Assembly: GCF_009863025.1 (NCBI RefSeq) | Contig: NZ_WWIR01000206.1 | Coordinates: forward strand, 1 to 37,545 | Reading direction: 5' to 3' | Length of the DNA: 37,545 nt | Source: Streptomyces sp. SID4985 | Lineage (GTDB): Bacteria; Actinomycetota; Actinomycetes; Streptomycetales; Streptomycetaceae | Shown: piece after piece, positions 30,998 to 37,545 of the stretch | How the letters are laid out: each line of letters opens with the position of its first letter | How positions within the stretch are numbered: the first letter of the stretch is position 1 | The notes under the pieces: model-generated | What the model was told of the DNA's origin: nothing | The model's input: only the letters and a program-made list of their open reading frames with translations | The model's database searches: none | Made by a program: the position numbers and the translations under genes

Positions 30998-31480
30998 ATG
31001 ACGTTCAAGGTTGGCGACACCGTGGTCTATCCCCATCACGGGGCCGCGCTGATCGAGGCCATCGAAACTCGCCAGATCAAAGGCGTGGACAAGACCTACT
31101 TGGTGCTGAAGGTCGCCCAGGGTGACCTGACGGTACGTGTGCCAGCGGACAATGCGGAGTTCGTCGGCGTGCGTGATGTGGTCGGTCAGGACGGGCTGGA
31201 CCGGGTCTTCGAGGTGCTGCGCGCGCCGTATGCCGAGGAGCCCACGAACTGGTCGCGTCGTTACAAGGCAAATCTGGAGAAGCTCGCCTCCGGCGATGTC
31301 ATCAAGGTCGCGGAAGTCGTGCGTGACCTGTGGCGTCGCGAGCGCGAGCGCGGTCTCTCCGCCGGTGAGAAGCGCATGCTCGCCAAGGCCCGCCAGATCC
31401 TGGTGAGCGAGCTGGCCCTCGCGGAGAACACGAACGAGGACAAGGCCGAGGCGCTGCTCGACGAGGTACTCGCCTCCTGA
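30998..31480 (+). CDS. carD: CarD/CdnL RNA polymerase-binding transcription factor
   Basis: 160-residue essential-type transcription factor. The N-terminal RNA-polymerase-interacting domain (about 1-60) contains [23 protein letters not shown]. It binds the beta subunit and stabilises open promoter complexes. The helical C-terminal domain (about 65-160) binds upstream promoter DNA, with basic helices such as [29 protein letters not shown]. It leads a conserved order carD-ispD-ispF-cysS-rRNA methyltransferase, as in Rv3583c-Rv3579c. Confidence 0.97.
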   Translation: MTFKVGDTVVYPHHGAALIEAIETRQIKGVDKTYLVLKVAQGDLTVRVPADNAEFVGVRDVVGQDGLDRVFEVLRAPYAEEPTNWSRRYKANLEKLASGDVIKVAEVVRDLWRRERERGLSAGEKRMLAKARQILVSELALAENTNEDKAEALLDEVLAS

Positions 31481-31802
31481 CGTCCGGCAGGCAGTCCCCT
31501 GTCTGCTTCCGACGCGCACACTTCTGAGCCGCCGCTCACGAGTGGGCGCGCCAGGCACAGCCACGATGCCGCGGTGCCCGACGACACTGAACCTGTCGCG
31601 GGTGCTGCGGCGTTTTCGTACCCCTCCGCCGCCACACCGTGCGCAAGACCTGTCGTACGTCTCGGAGAACCCCCGATACTGGTGTGCCGGGTCCGGGCGA
31701 TGGCTCGACCAGGGTCACGGAAGGGTCCGGTCAAGGCGTCCCGCCCGGCACTCCTCCAGGCCATACCCACCCAGGACGAGCACACAAACCTGACAGGAAC
31801 CG
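31481..31802. other. 322-bp spacer between carD and ispD
   Basis: A weak hairpin (31487-31506) ends carD. The remainder has no confident gene. A 78-codon frame from GTG 31574 to 31810 overlaps the ispD start and lacks a ribosome binding site or known pattern. AGGA just before ispD (ACAGGAACCG) is its likely ribosome binding site. Confidence 0.55.
31487..31506 (+). terminator. Hairpin after carD
   Basis: GCAGGCAG (31487-31494) pairs with CTGTCTGC (31499-31506), 8 bp with one G-U, around the loop TCCC. It begins 6 bp after the carD stop. Confidence 0.55.
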
Positions 31803-32567
31803 ATGTCTGACGAATCGCGTCCCGCACCCGCCGAGTCCCCTTCCGGGAGCCGTGTCGCCGCCGTGATCCCCGCCGCGGGGCGGGGCGTACGCCTCGGTCC
31901 GGGCGCCCCCAAGGCGCTGCGCGCGCTGAACGGCACGCCGATGCTGATCCACGCGGTCCGCGCGCTGGCCGCCTCCCGGTCCGTCTCCCTGGTCGTCGTC
32001 GTGGCCCCGCCGGACGGCGCCGCCGAGGTCAAGTCCCTGCTCGACGCGCACGCGCTGCCCGAGCGCACCGACTTCCTGGTCGTCCCCGGCGGGGAGAGCC
32101 GCCAGGAGTCCGTCCGGCTCGGCCTCGACGCGCTGCCGCCGGAGTACGACGTCGTCCTCGTGCACGACGCGGCCCGCCCGCTGGTCCCGGTGGACACCGT
32201 GGACGCGGTCGTGGAGGCGGTGCGCGGCGGCGCTCCCGCCGTGGTCCCGGCCCTGCCGCTCGCCGACACCGTCAAGGAGGTCGAGCCCGCGGCCGTACCC
32301 GGCGAGCCCGAGCCGGTGCTCGGCACGCCCGAGCGGGCCCGGCTGCGCGCCGTGCAGACCCCGCAGGGCTTCGACCGGGCGACGCTGGTGCGCGCCCACG
32401 AGAGCGTCACCGAGGACGTCACCGACGACGCGAGCATGGTCGAGCGGCTCGGCGCGCGGGTCGTGACCGTCCCCGGCCACGAAGAGGCCTTCAAGGTCAC
32501 CCGCCCCCTCGACCTCGTCCTCGCGGAGGCGGTCCTGAACCGCAGGAGGCTCAACGATGGCTTCTGA
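31803..32567 (+). CDS. ispD: 2-C-methyl-D-erythritol 4-phosphate cytidylyltransferase
   Basis: 254-residue enzyme of the non-mevalonate isoprenoid pathway. It joins CTP with MEP to give CDP-ME. The nucleotide loop is [12 protein letters not shown] (21-32), with K37 in [16 protein letters not shown] follows, then the motif [20 protein letters not shown], and the terminal [15 protein letters not shown]. The frame overlaps ispF by 11 bp. Pairing with ispF, which works two steps later, is usual in actinobacteria. Confidence 0.96.
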   Translation: MSDESRPAPAESPSGSRVAAVIPAAGRGVRLGPGAPKALRALNGTPMLIHAVRALAASRSVSLVVVVAPPDGAAEVKSLLDAHALPERTDFLVVPGGESRQESVRLGLDALPPEYDVVLVHDAARPLVPVDTVDAVVEAVRGGAPAVVPALPLADTVKEVEPAAVPGEPEPVLGTPERARLRAVQTPQGFDRATLVRAHESVTEDVTDDASMVERLGARVVTVPGHEEAFKVTRPLDLVLAEAVLNRRRLNDGF

Positions 32568-33063
32568 CCACCCCCCGCTCGTCCCGGCGCTGCCCCAGGT
32601 CGGCATCGGCACCGACATCCACGCCTTCGAGGAGGGCCGCGAGCTGTGGTGCGCGGGCCTGAAGTGGGAGAACGCCGGTCCGGGCCTGGCCGGACACTCG
32701 GACGCGGACGTCGTCGCGCACGCCGCCTGCAACGCGCTCTTCTCCGCCGCCGGTCTCGGTGACCTCGGACAGCACTTCGGCACCGGGCGGCCCGAGTGGG
32801 CCGGCGCCTCCGGGGTCGCGCTGCTCACCGAGGCGGCCCGGATCGTGCGCGAGGCCGGATTCGCCATCGGGAACGTCGCCGTGCAGGTCGTGGGACCGCG
32901 TCCGAAGATCGGCAAGCGCCGGGACGAGGCGCAGCAGATCCTGTCCGCCGCCGTCGGCGCCCCCGTCTCGGTCTCCGGCGCCACCACCGACGGGCTCGGC
33001 TTCCCCGGCCGTGAGGAAGGGCTGATGGCGGTCGCCACCGCGCTGGTCGTGCGGGTGGGCTGA
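32557..33063 (+). CDS. ispF: 2-C-methyl-D-erythritol 2,4-cyclodiphosphate synthase
   Basis: 168-residue trimeric zinc enzyme that closes the cyclodiphosphate ring in the MEP pathway. The metal ligands D20 and H22 sit in [10 protein letters not shown]55 is in DADVVAHA, and LAGHSD carries H47. The late motif [21 protein letters not shown] is the substrate cap. The start ATG 32557 overlaps the ispD end, so the two are co-translated. Confidence 0.96.
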   Translation: MASDHPPLVPALPQVGIGTDIHAFEEGRELWCAGLKWENAGPGLAGHSDADVVAHAACNALFSAAGLGDLGQHFGTGRPEWAGASGVALLTEAARIVREAGFAIGNVAVQVVGPRPKIGKRRDEAQQILSAAVGAPVSVSGATTDGLGFPGREEGLMAVATALVVRVG

Positions 33064-33137
33064 CCGGCTTCCCCGTGCGGGTGAGCCGAGGGCGTGCGAG
33101 GGTACCCGCAGAGTCATCGCCGACCCAGGAGGTACCC

Positions 33138-33542
33138 ATGTCCGCCGCCCTGTCCGACCGGCTCAAGTCCGTGCTGGACGGTCCCGTCTTCATCGTGGTC
33201 GGAACCGTCCAGCCCGACGGCAGCCCCCAGCTGTCGCCGGTATGGGTGAAGCGGGACGGCGACGACGTGCTCTTCTCCACCACCGTGGACCGGCGCAAGA
33301 AGAAGAACCTGGACCGCGACCCGCACGTGTCCGTCGTGGTCATGGATCCACAGCGTCCCTATGAGTACGCCGAGATCCGCGGCACCGCCGAGATGACCAC
33401 CGACGGCGGCCAGGAGCTGATCGACGAGCTGTCCGAGAAGTACACCGGCAAGAAGTACGCGGACTTCAACCCGGCCTCCGCCCAGGACGCCGAGCGGGTG
33501 GTCGTCCGGATCACCCCGCGCAAGGTGGTCGGCAGCCTCTGA
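33138..33542 (+). CDS. PPOX-class F420- or FMN-dependent oxidoreductase
   Basis: 134-residue split-barrel flavoprotein. The start at ATG 33138 has AGGAGG 6 nt upstream. The chain GPVFIVVGTVQPDGSPQLSPVWVKRDGDDVLFSTTVDRRKKKNLDRDPHVSVVVMDPQRPYEYAEIRGTAEM is typical of the PPOX family with F420 (FDOR-B type); the basic RRKKKNL loop is on the cofactor side. The substrate is unknown. It lies after ispF and before the cysS palindrome. Confidence 0.88.
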   Translation: MSAALSDRLKSVLDGPVFIVVGTVQPDGSPQLSPVWVKRDGDDVLFSTTVDRRKKKNLDRDPHVSVVVMDPQRPYEYAEIRGTAEMTTDGGQELIDELSEKYTGKKYADFNPASAQDAERVVVRITPRKVVGSL

Positions 33543-33572
33543 GGAAGGTCCGGGGCGCCCGTTTCCCGGTGC

Positions 33573-33597
33573 GGGCACATTGCATTGCAATGTGCCC
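33573..33597. promoter_or_regulatory. Perfect 25-bp palindrome upstream of cysS
   Basis: The left arm GGGCACATTGCA is followed by a single T and its exact complement arm TGCAATGTGCCC, ending 3 bp before the TACCCT of the likely cysS promoter. An operator that blocks the promoter is the simplest reading. It also could end transcription of the PPOX gene, 31 bp upstream, but lacks a T-run. Confidence 0.7.
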
Positions 33598-33599
33598 AC

Positions 33600-33611
33600 T
33601 ACCCTGGGGGC
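33600..33611 (+). promoter_or_regulatory. -10 box of a leaderless cysS promoter
   Basis: TACCCT (33600-33605) is 6 nt before the GTG at 33612. G-rich sequence between them is too close for a ribosome binding site. Confidence 0.5.
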
Positions 33612-35015
33612 GTGACTATTCGCCTGTACGACACCAACGCCCGGCAGATCCGCGACTTCACCCCGGTCACGCCGGGCTGTGTCTCGATCTACCTCTGTGG
33701 TGCCACCGTGCAGGCGGCCCCCCACATCGGGCACATCCGCTCGGGCCTGAACTTCGACATCATGCGCCGCTGGTTCGCGTACCGCGGCTACGACGTCACG
33801 TTCATCCGCAACGTCACCGACATCGACGACAAGATCATCACCAAGGGGCGTGAGCAGAACCGCCCCTGGTGGTCGATCGGGTACGAGAACGAGCGCGCTT
33901 TCAACGACGCGTACACCGCTCTCGGCTGCCTCCCGCCCAGCTACGAGCCCCGCGCCACCGGCCACATCACCGAGATGATCGAGATGATGCGGGGCCTGAT
34001 CGAGCGCGGCCACGCCTACGCGGCCGACGGCAACGTCTACTTCGACGTGCGGTCGTTCCCGGACTACCTGGAGCTGTCCCGGCAGGAGCTGGACAACCTG
34101 CTCCAGCCCTCGGCCGACGGCGAGACCGGCAAGCGCGACCCGCGTGACTTCGCCATGTGGAAGGCGGCCAAGCCCGGCGAGCCGAGCTGGCCGACCCCGT
34201 GGGGCCCCGGGCGTCCCGGCTGGCACCTGGAGTGCTCGGCCATGGCGCACAAGTACCTGGGCTCCGTCTTCGACATCCACGGCGGCGGCCTCGACCTGAT
34301 CTTCCCGCACCACGAGAACGAGATCGCCCAGGCCAAGGCCTACGGCGACGAGTTCGCGCGGTACTGGGTGCACAACGCCTGGGTCACCATGGCGGGCGAC
34401 AAGATGTCCAAGTCGCTGGGCAACAGCGTGCTGGTCTCCGAGATGGTCAAGCAGTGGCGCCCGATCGTGCTGCGCTACTACCTCGGCACCCCGCACTACC
34501 GCTCGATGATCGAGTACAGCGAGGAGTCGCTGCGCGAGGCCGAGACCGCGTTCGCGCGCATCGAGGGCTTCGTGCAGCGCGTCCTGGAGAAGGCCGGGGG
34601 CACGGTCGCCCCGGCCGCCGAGGTGCCGCCCGCCTTCGCGGAGGCCATGGACGACGACCTGGGCGTCCCGCAGGCGCTCGCCGTCGTGCACACCACGGTC
34701 CGCCAGGGCAACAGCGCGCTGGCCGCCGACGACAAGGAGGGCGCCGTCGCCCGCCTCGCCGAGGTCCGCGCGATGCTCGGTGTGCTCGGCCTCGACCCGC
34801 TGGACCCCCAGTGGGCCGGGGAAGGCGGCGAGCGCGGGGAAGACCTCCATGGCGTGGTGGACAGCCTGGTCCGGCTCGTCCTCGACCAGCGCGAGTCGGC
34901 CCGCGCCCGCAAGGACTGGGCCACCGCCGACGCCATCCGCGACCAGCTCGGCCAGTCCGGACTGGTCGTCGAGGACAGCCCGCAGGGTCCGCGCTGGAGC
35001 CTCGGCGCGCGCTGA
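33612..35015 (+). CDS. cysS: Cysteinyl-tRNA synthetase
   Basis: 467-residue class I aminoacyl-tRNA synthetase. The zinc/substrate site starts with C29 in YLCGATVQ. The HIGH signature is H38-I-G-H41, the KMSKS motif is at 264-268 (DKMSKSLGN), and the second Zn region is [13 protein letters not shown] and [18 protein letters not shown]. The anticodon-binding helical C-domain follows. The related enzyme MshC of mycothiol synthesis is shorter and lacks the full tRNA-binding part, so this is CysS. The start GTG 33612 ([13 protein letters not shown]) is preferred over ATG 33585, which lies inside the palindrome. Confidence 0.96.
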   Translation: MTIRLYDTNARQIRDFTPVTPGCVSIYLCGATVQAAPHIGHIRSGLNFDIMRRWFAYRGYDVTFIRNVTDIDDKIITKGREQNRPWWSIGYENERAFNDAYTALGCLPPSYEPRATGHITEMIEMMRGLIERGHAYAADGNVYFDVRSFPDYLELSRQELDNLLQPSADGETGKRDPRDFAMWKAAKPGEPSWPTPWGPGRPGWHLECSAMAHKYLGSVFDIHGGGLDLIFPHHENEIAQAKAYGDEFARYWVHNAWVTMAGDKMSKSLGNSVLVSEMVKQWRPIVLRYYLGTPHYRSMIEYSEESLREAETAFARIEGFVQRVLEKAGGTVAPAAEVPPAFAEAMDDDLGVPQALAVVHTTVRQGNSALAADDKEGAVARLAEVRAMLGVLGLDPLDPQWAGEGGERGEDLHGVVDSLVRLVLDQRESARARKDWATADAIRDQLGQSGLVVEDSPQGPRWSLGAR

Positions 35016-35029
35016 CATCTGCTTGATCG

Positions 35030-35061
35030 AGTGTGCCGCCCGGCTCTCCGGGCGGCACACT
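35030..35061 (+). terminator. Strong hairpin between cysS and the rRNA methyltransferase gene
   Basis: A perfect 14-bp stem (arms 35030-35043 and 35048-35061) starts AGTGTGCCGCCC and closes GGGCGGCACACT around CTCT. It starts 15 bp after the cysS stop. No T-tract. Confidence 0.8.
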
Positions 35062-35100
35062 GCATACATACGTACGAAAGCTCACGGAGACGGGTAACTC

Positions 35101-36042
35101 ATGGCGAACAACCGCCGCATGTCCGGCAAGAAGGGTGCGCAGGTCGGCAGCGGCGGCAACCGGCGCCGCGGCCTCGAAGGCAAGGGCCCCACGCCGCCTG
35201 CCGAGATGCGCAAGGGCCACGTCAAGCAGCGCGCCGCCGCCGCCAAGGCCCGCCGCGCCCAGGGCGCCCGCCCGCAGATCCGCCGAGGTGGCGGCAAGTC
35301 CTCCTCGGAGCTGGTGGTCGGCCGCAACCCGGTGTACGAGGCGCTGCGCGAGGGCGTGCCCGCCAACACGCTCTACATCCAGCAGTTCATCGACAACGAC
35401 GAGCGGGTCCGCGAGGCCATCCAGCTCGCCACCGAGCGCGGCAACATCAACCTGATGGAGGCCCCGCGTCCCGAGCTGGACCGCATGACGAACGGCCTGA
35501 ACCACCAGGGCCTCGTCCTCCAGGTTCCGCCGTACGAGTACGCGCACCCCGAGGACCTCACCGCGGCCGCGTACGACAACAACGAGGACCCGCTGATCGT
35601 CGCCCTGGACGGGGTCACCGACCCGCGCAACCTCGGCGCCGTCGTCCGCTCGGTCTCCGCCTTCGGCGGTCACGGCGTGGTCGTGCCCGAGCGCCGCTCG
35701 GCCGGGATGACCGCCGGTGCCTGGAAGACCTCCGCCGGTGCGGCCGCCCGTACGCCGGTGGCCCGCGCCACGAACCTGACGCGGGTCCTGGAGCAGTACA
35801 AGAAGGAGGGAATCACGGTCGTCGGTCTGGCCGCCGACGGTGAGGCCGAGCTGGGCGACGTGGCGGCGCTGGGCGGTCCGGTCGTCGTCGTGGTCGGCAG
35901 CGAGGGCAAGGGCCTGTCCCGGCTGGTCGGCGAGACCTGCGACGTCCGGGTGCGCATTCCGATGCCGGGTGGCGCGGAGTCCCTGAACGCCGGTGTCGCG
36001 GCCGGCATCGTGCTCTACGAGGCGTCCCGCCGTCGCGCCTGA
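35101..36042 (+). CDS. rlmB: RlmB-type 23S rRNA 2'-O-methyltransferase (TrmH/SPOUT)
   Basis: 313-residue SPOUT methyltransferase. A basic Gly/Arg/Lys/Ala-rich extension (1-70) precedes the substrate-binding L30e-like domain (about 75-145, [22 protein letters not shown]). The knotted SAM domain contains [37 protein letters not shown] and [23 protein letters not shown]. These are the three TrmH-family motifs. E. coli RlmB modifies G2251. The target here is inferred. In M. tuberculosis the homologue Rv3579c also follows cysS1. ATG 35101. Confidence 0.93.
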   Translation: MANNRRMSGKKGAQVGSGGNRRRGLEGKGPTPPAEMRKGHVKQRAAAAKARRAQGARPQIRRGGGKSSSELVVGRNPVYEALREGVPANTLYIQQFIDNDERVREAIQLATERGNINLMEAPRPELDRMTNGLNHQGLVLQVPPYEYAHPEDLTAAAYDNNEDPLIVALDGVTDPRNLGAVVRSVSAFGGHGVVVPERRSAGMTAGAWKTSAGAAARTPVARATNLTRVLEQYKKEGITVVGLAADGEAELGDVAALGGPVVVVVGSEGKGLSRLVGETCDVRVRIPMPGGAESLNAGVAAGIVLYEASRRRA

Positions 36043-36108
36043 ACGCGCGTTCGGGATTTCACTCTGATGCGGTAATTCCGGGGTCCACCCGGAGTTCAGG
36101 ACGACCTT

Positions 36109-36137
36109 GACGCGGCCCGGACACTTCGGGCCGCGTC
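36109..36137 (+). terminator. Hairpin after the rRNA methyltransferase gene
   Basis: A perfect 11-bp stem GACGCGGCCCG / CGGGCCGCGTC with a 7-nt loop, about 67 bp after the stop and 35 bp before the next start. Confidence 0.75.
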
Positions 36138-36171
36138 GGGGCAGTGTCCTAACTCCACATCACTCGGTTAG

Positions 36172-37545
36172 ATGAGTGTGGACACCAGAACACCCCGCAC
36201 ACCCACGGGGGACCGCTCGTCGGGCTTCGACGACGTTCCCGCGCTGAGCATGGTGAAGGTGCCGAGCGATCCGGCGCAGATCATCGTCAACCACGCCAGC
36301 TTCCGCGTGCAGCTGGGCGCGGCGGCCAGGCGCAACCAATCCGCCCGGATCGCGCGGCAGTTGAGCACCGCTCAGACCTCCCACCTGTCGTCCGGGTCCG
36401 TGGGTACGGCAGGCCGGGCCGGAACCGGGCGCCGCCGTCCCGTCGTCTGGACCGGGCACTCCGCGCCCGACGACACCGGCGCCCACCGGCTGCTCCAGGC
36501 CGTCCGGGGCAGCAGCGTCCGCCACCCCGACGAACCGGCCGGGGCCACCCAGGTCATCCCGCGCGTCGGCACCCCCGGTGACGGCTACGACGACGGCTAC
36601 GACCGCCTCGACGCCACCGTCGAGACCCCCGTCCTCGGCCACCAGCGCACCTCCTCCGACGACGGCCCGTTGCTTCCCCCGCTGCGCGGCGGAGGCAGCG
36701 CCTACGACGAACCGGCGTACGACAGCGGCGAGTTCGAGGCGTACGACGACACCGCCGCACCCCCCGGCCCGCGCGTCTCCCGGCGCCACGGCGACGAGGC
36801 CGCCCGGCACGCCTACTACCCGGGCCGCCGGCTGAACCTCGGCGTCGTCCTGCTCCCGCTGCGCGTCTTCCTCGGCTTCATCTCCACCTACGCGGGCATC
36901 GGCAAGCTCTGCGACCCCGTCTACTTCGACGGCGGCGAGCGCGGCTCCATGGTCCAGTGGCTCAACACCCTGCACCCGTGGGACGTGGCCGAGCCGCTGC
37001 GCCAGTTCGCGCTGCACCACCCGGTCGGCTCCGGCCTGGTGATCGCCTTCCTCCAGGTGATCGTCGGTGTGCTGACCGTCCTCGGCTGCTGGCAGCGGGT
37101 CGCGGCCGTGGTGGGCGCGCTGCTCTCCGCCGCGCTGATCGTCACGGTGAGCTGGAAGACCGTCCCGGCCTACGACGCGCCGGACATCATCTACCTCGCC
37201 GCCTGGTCCCCGCTGGTCATCGCGGGCGCCCCCGTCTACTCCGTGGACGGCCGCCTCGCCGCGGCGGCCTGGCGCACGCTCGGCCCGCGCGCCGCCATCT
37301 GGGACCTGCGCCGCTACGTGCTGCGCCGGGGCGCGCTCATCACGGCCGTCACCATCGGCCTCACGCTGCTCATCGGCTCCGTGCTCGGCGGCGCGGTACG
37401 CGCCTCCAGCCGGGTGGTCGTCCCCGGCCCCGGGGAGGCCCCGCGCAACAACCTGCCCGGCTCCGCCCTGCCGCAGGAGCCCCGCCGGAAGCACTCCGCC
37501 ACCCCGTCCGCGACCGGTGCCCCCACGGGCGGCGCCACGGTCGAG
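36172..37545 (+). CDS. DoxX family membrane protein (3' end beyond window)
   Basis: Open frame of 458 codons from ATG 36172 to the window edge, without a stop. The N-terminal ~220 residues are hydrophilic and low-complexity, with acidic-tyrosine stretches (GDGYDDGYDRLD; AYDEPAYDSGEFEAYDD) and an Arg-rich start. The membrane part follows: LGVVLLPLRVFLGFISTYAGIGKLCDPVYF, a first span of DoxX type, then three further spans (GLVIAFLQVIVGVLTVLGCW, AVVGALLSAALIVTVSW, DIIYLAAWSPLVIAGAPVY) and one near the end (ALITAVTIGLTLLIGSVLGGAV). DoxX proteins are linked to thiol/quinone redox systems, but the substrate here is unknown. A CACTC/GAGTG inverted repeat surrounds the start. Confidence 0.82.
   Translation, partial: MSVDTRTPRTPTGDRSSGFDDVPALSMVKVPSDPAQIIVNHASFRVQLGAAARRNQSARIARQLSTAQTSHLSSGSVGTAGRAGTGRRRPVVWTGHSAPDDTGAHRLLQAVRGSSVRHPDEPAGATQVIPRVGTPGDGYDDGYDRLDATVETPVLGHQRTSSDDGPLLPPLRGGGSAYDEPAYDSGEFEAYDDTAAPPGPRVSRRHGDEAARHAYYPGRRLNLGVVLLPLRVFLGFISTYAGIGKLCDPVYFDGGERGSMVQWLNTLHPWDVAEPLRQFALHHPVGSGLVIAFLQVIVGVLTVLGCWQRVAAVVGALLSAALIVTVSWKTVPAYDAPDIIYLAAWSPLVIAGAPVYSVDGRLAAAAWRTLGPRAAIWDLRRYVLRRGALITAVTIGLTLLIGSVLGGAVRASSRVVVPGPGEAPRNNLPGSALPQEPRRKHSATPSATGAPTGGATVE

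Noticed and set aside
31574..31810. 78-codon plus-strand frame between carD and ispD
   Set aside because: GTG start without a ribosome binding site, overlapping the ispD start, and no familiar pattern. Kept only as a note in the spacer entry.
1..37545. tRNA, rRNA, CRISPR array, transposase or phage integration site
   Set aside because: No cloverleaf with a TTCGA arm, no regularly spaced repeats with unique spacers, and no transposase or integrase motif found by reading.
1..37545. TTA (bldA-dependent) leucine codons in the called genes
   Set aside because: By eye, the few TTA triplets in coding regions fall out of frame. A scripted scan would settle this.

Overview
The window is a piece of a Streptomyces chromosome. 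GC content and third-codon-position GC are very high, GTG starts are common, and the gene order follows S. coelicolor from nur (SCO4180 region) to cysS and the rRNA methyltransferase (SCO4235-4237 region). I see no tRNA, rRNA, CRISPR array, insertion sequence or phage gene. SCO and Rv names here come from memory, not from a search.

Region 1 (1-7 kb) carries metal and developmental control: nur (nickel-sensing Fur family), a YgfZ-type folate/Fe-S protein, dtd, rsiG (c-di-GMP-dependent anti-sigma factor for WhiG, with both ligand motifs intact), an Eis-like acetyltransferase, and a devE-devA-devB cluster. DevE is a paralogue of the GntR regulator DevA that lacks the DNA-binding domain. Both genes keep the same 17-bp palindrome and the same leaderless-type promoter.

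Region 2 (7-10.7 kb) is accessory: a kinase-fold protein, a HAD protein, a DUF6461-like protein, an unknown protein and a methyltransferase gene wrecked by an internal deletion.

Region 3 (10.7-22 kb) resembles the M. tuberculosis Rv0474-Rv0491 block: XRE regulator, HBHA-like coiled-coil protein and DUF2516 protein. These are followed by a receiver-SpoIIE phosphatase, an NlpC/P60 hydrolase, a methyltransferase, mshA (mycothiol), a YbjN protein, an AraC regulator with a divergent DUF2000 gene, an MFS exporter and gpmA.

Region 4 (22-26.2 kb) is an accessory insertion between gpmA and phoU. It holds YdcF, a zinc-ribbon protein, a broken L7/L12-like fragment, a DUF4265-like gene, an overlapping three-gene operon that includes DUF6000, and a 50-residue cysteine-rich peptide with a strong ribosome binding site.

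Region 5 (26.5-37.5 kb) is core: phoU divergent from phoR-phoP with a PHO box between them, an LpqE-like lipoprotein, an 0.8-kb gap with GATTGA repeats, carD, ispD-ispF, a PPOX/F420-type flavoprotein, cysS behind a perfect 25-bp palindrome, an RlmB-type methyltransferase, and a DoxX-family membrane protein cut by the window end.

The most unusual items are the HTH-less DevE with shared operators, the cysS palindrome, the cysteine-rich peptide, the three-gene operon of unknown function, and a recurring promoter form (TANNNT, 6-7 nt, start codon) suggesting at least seven leaderless transcripts.
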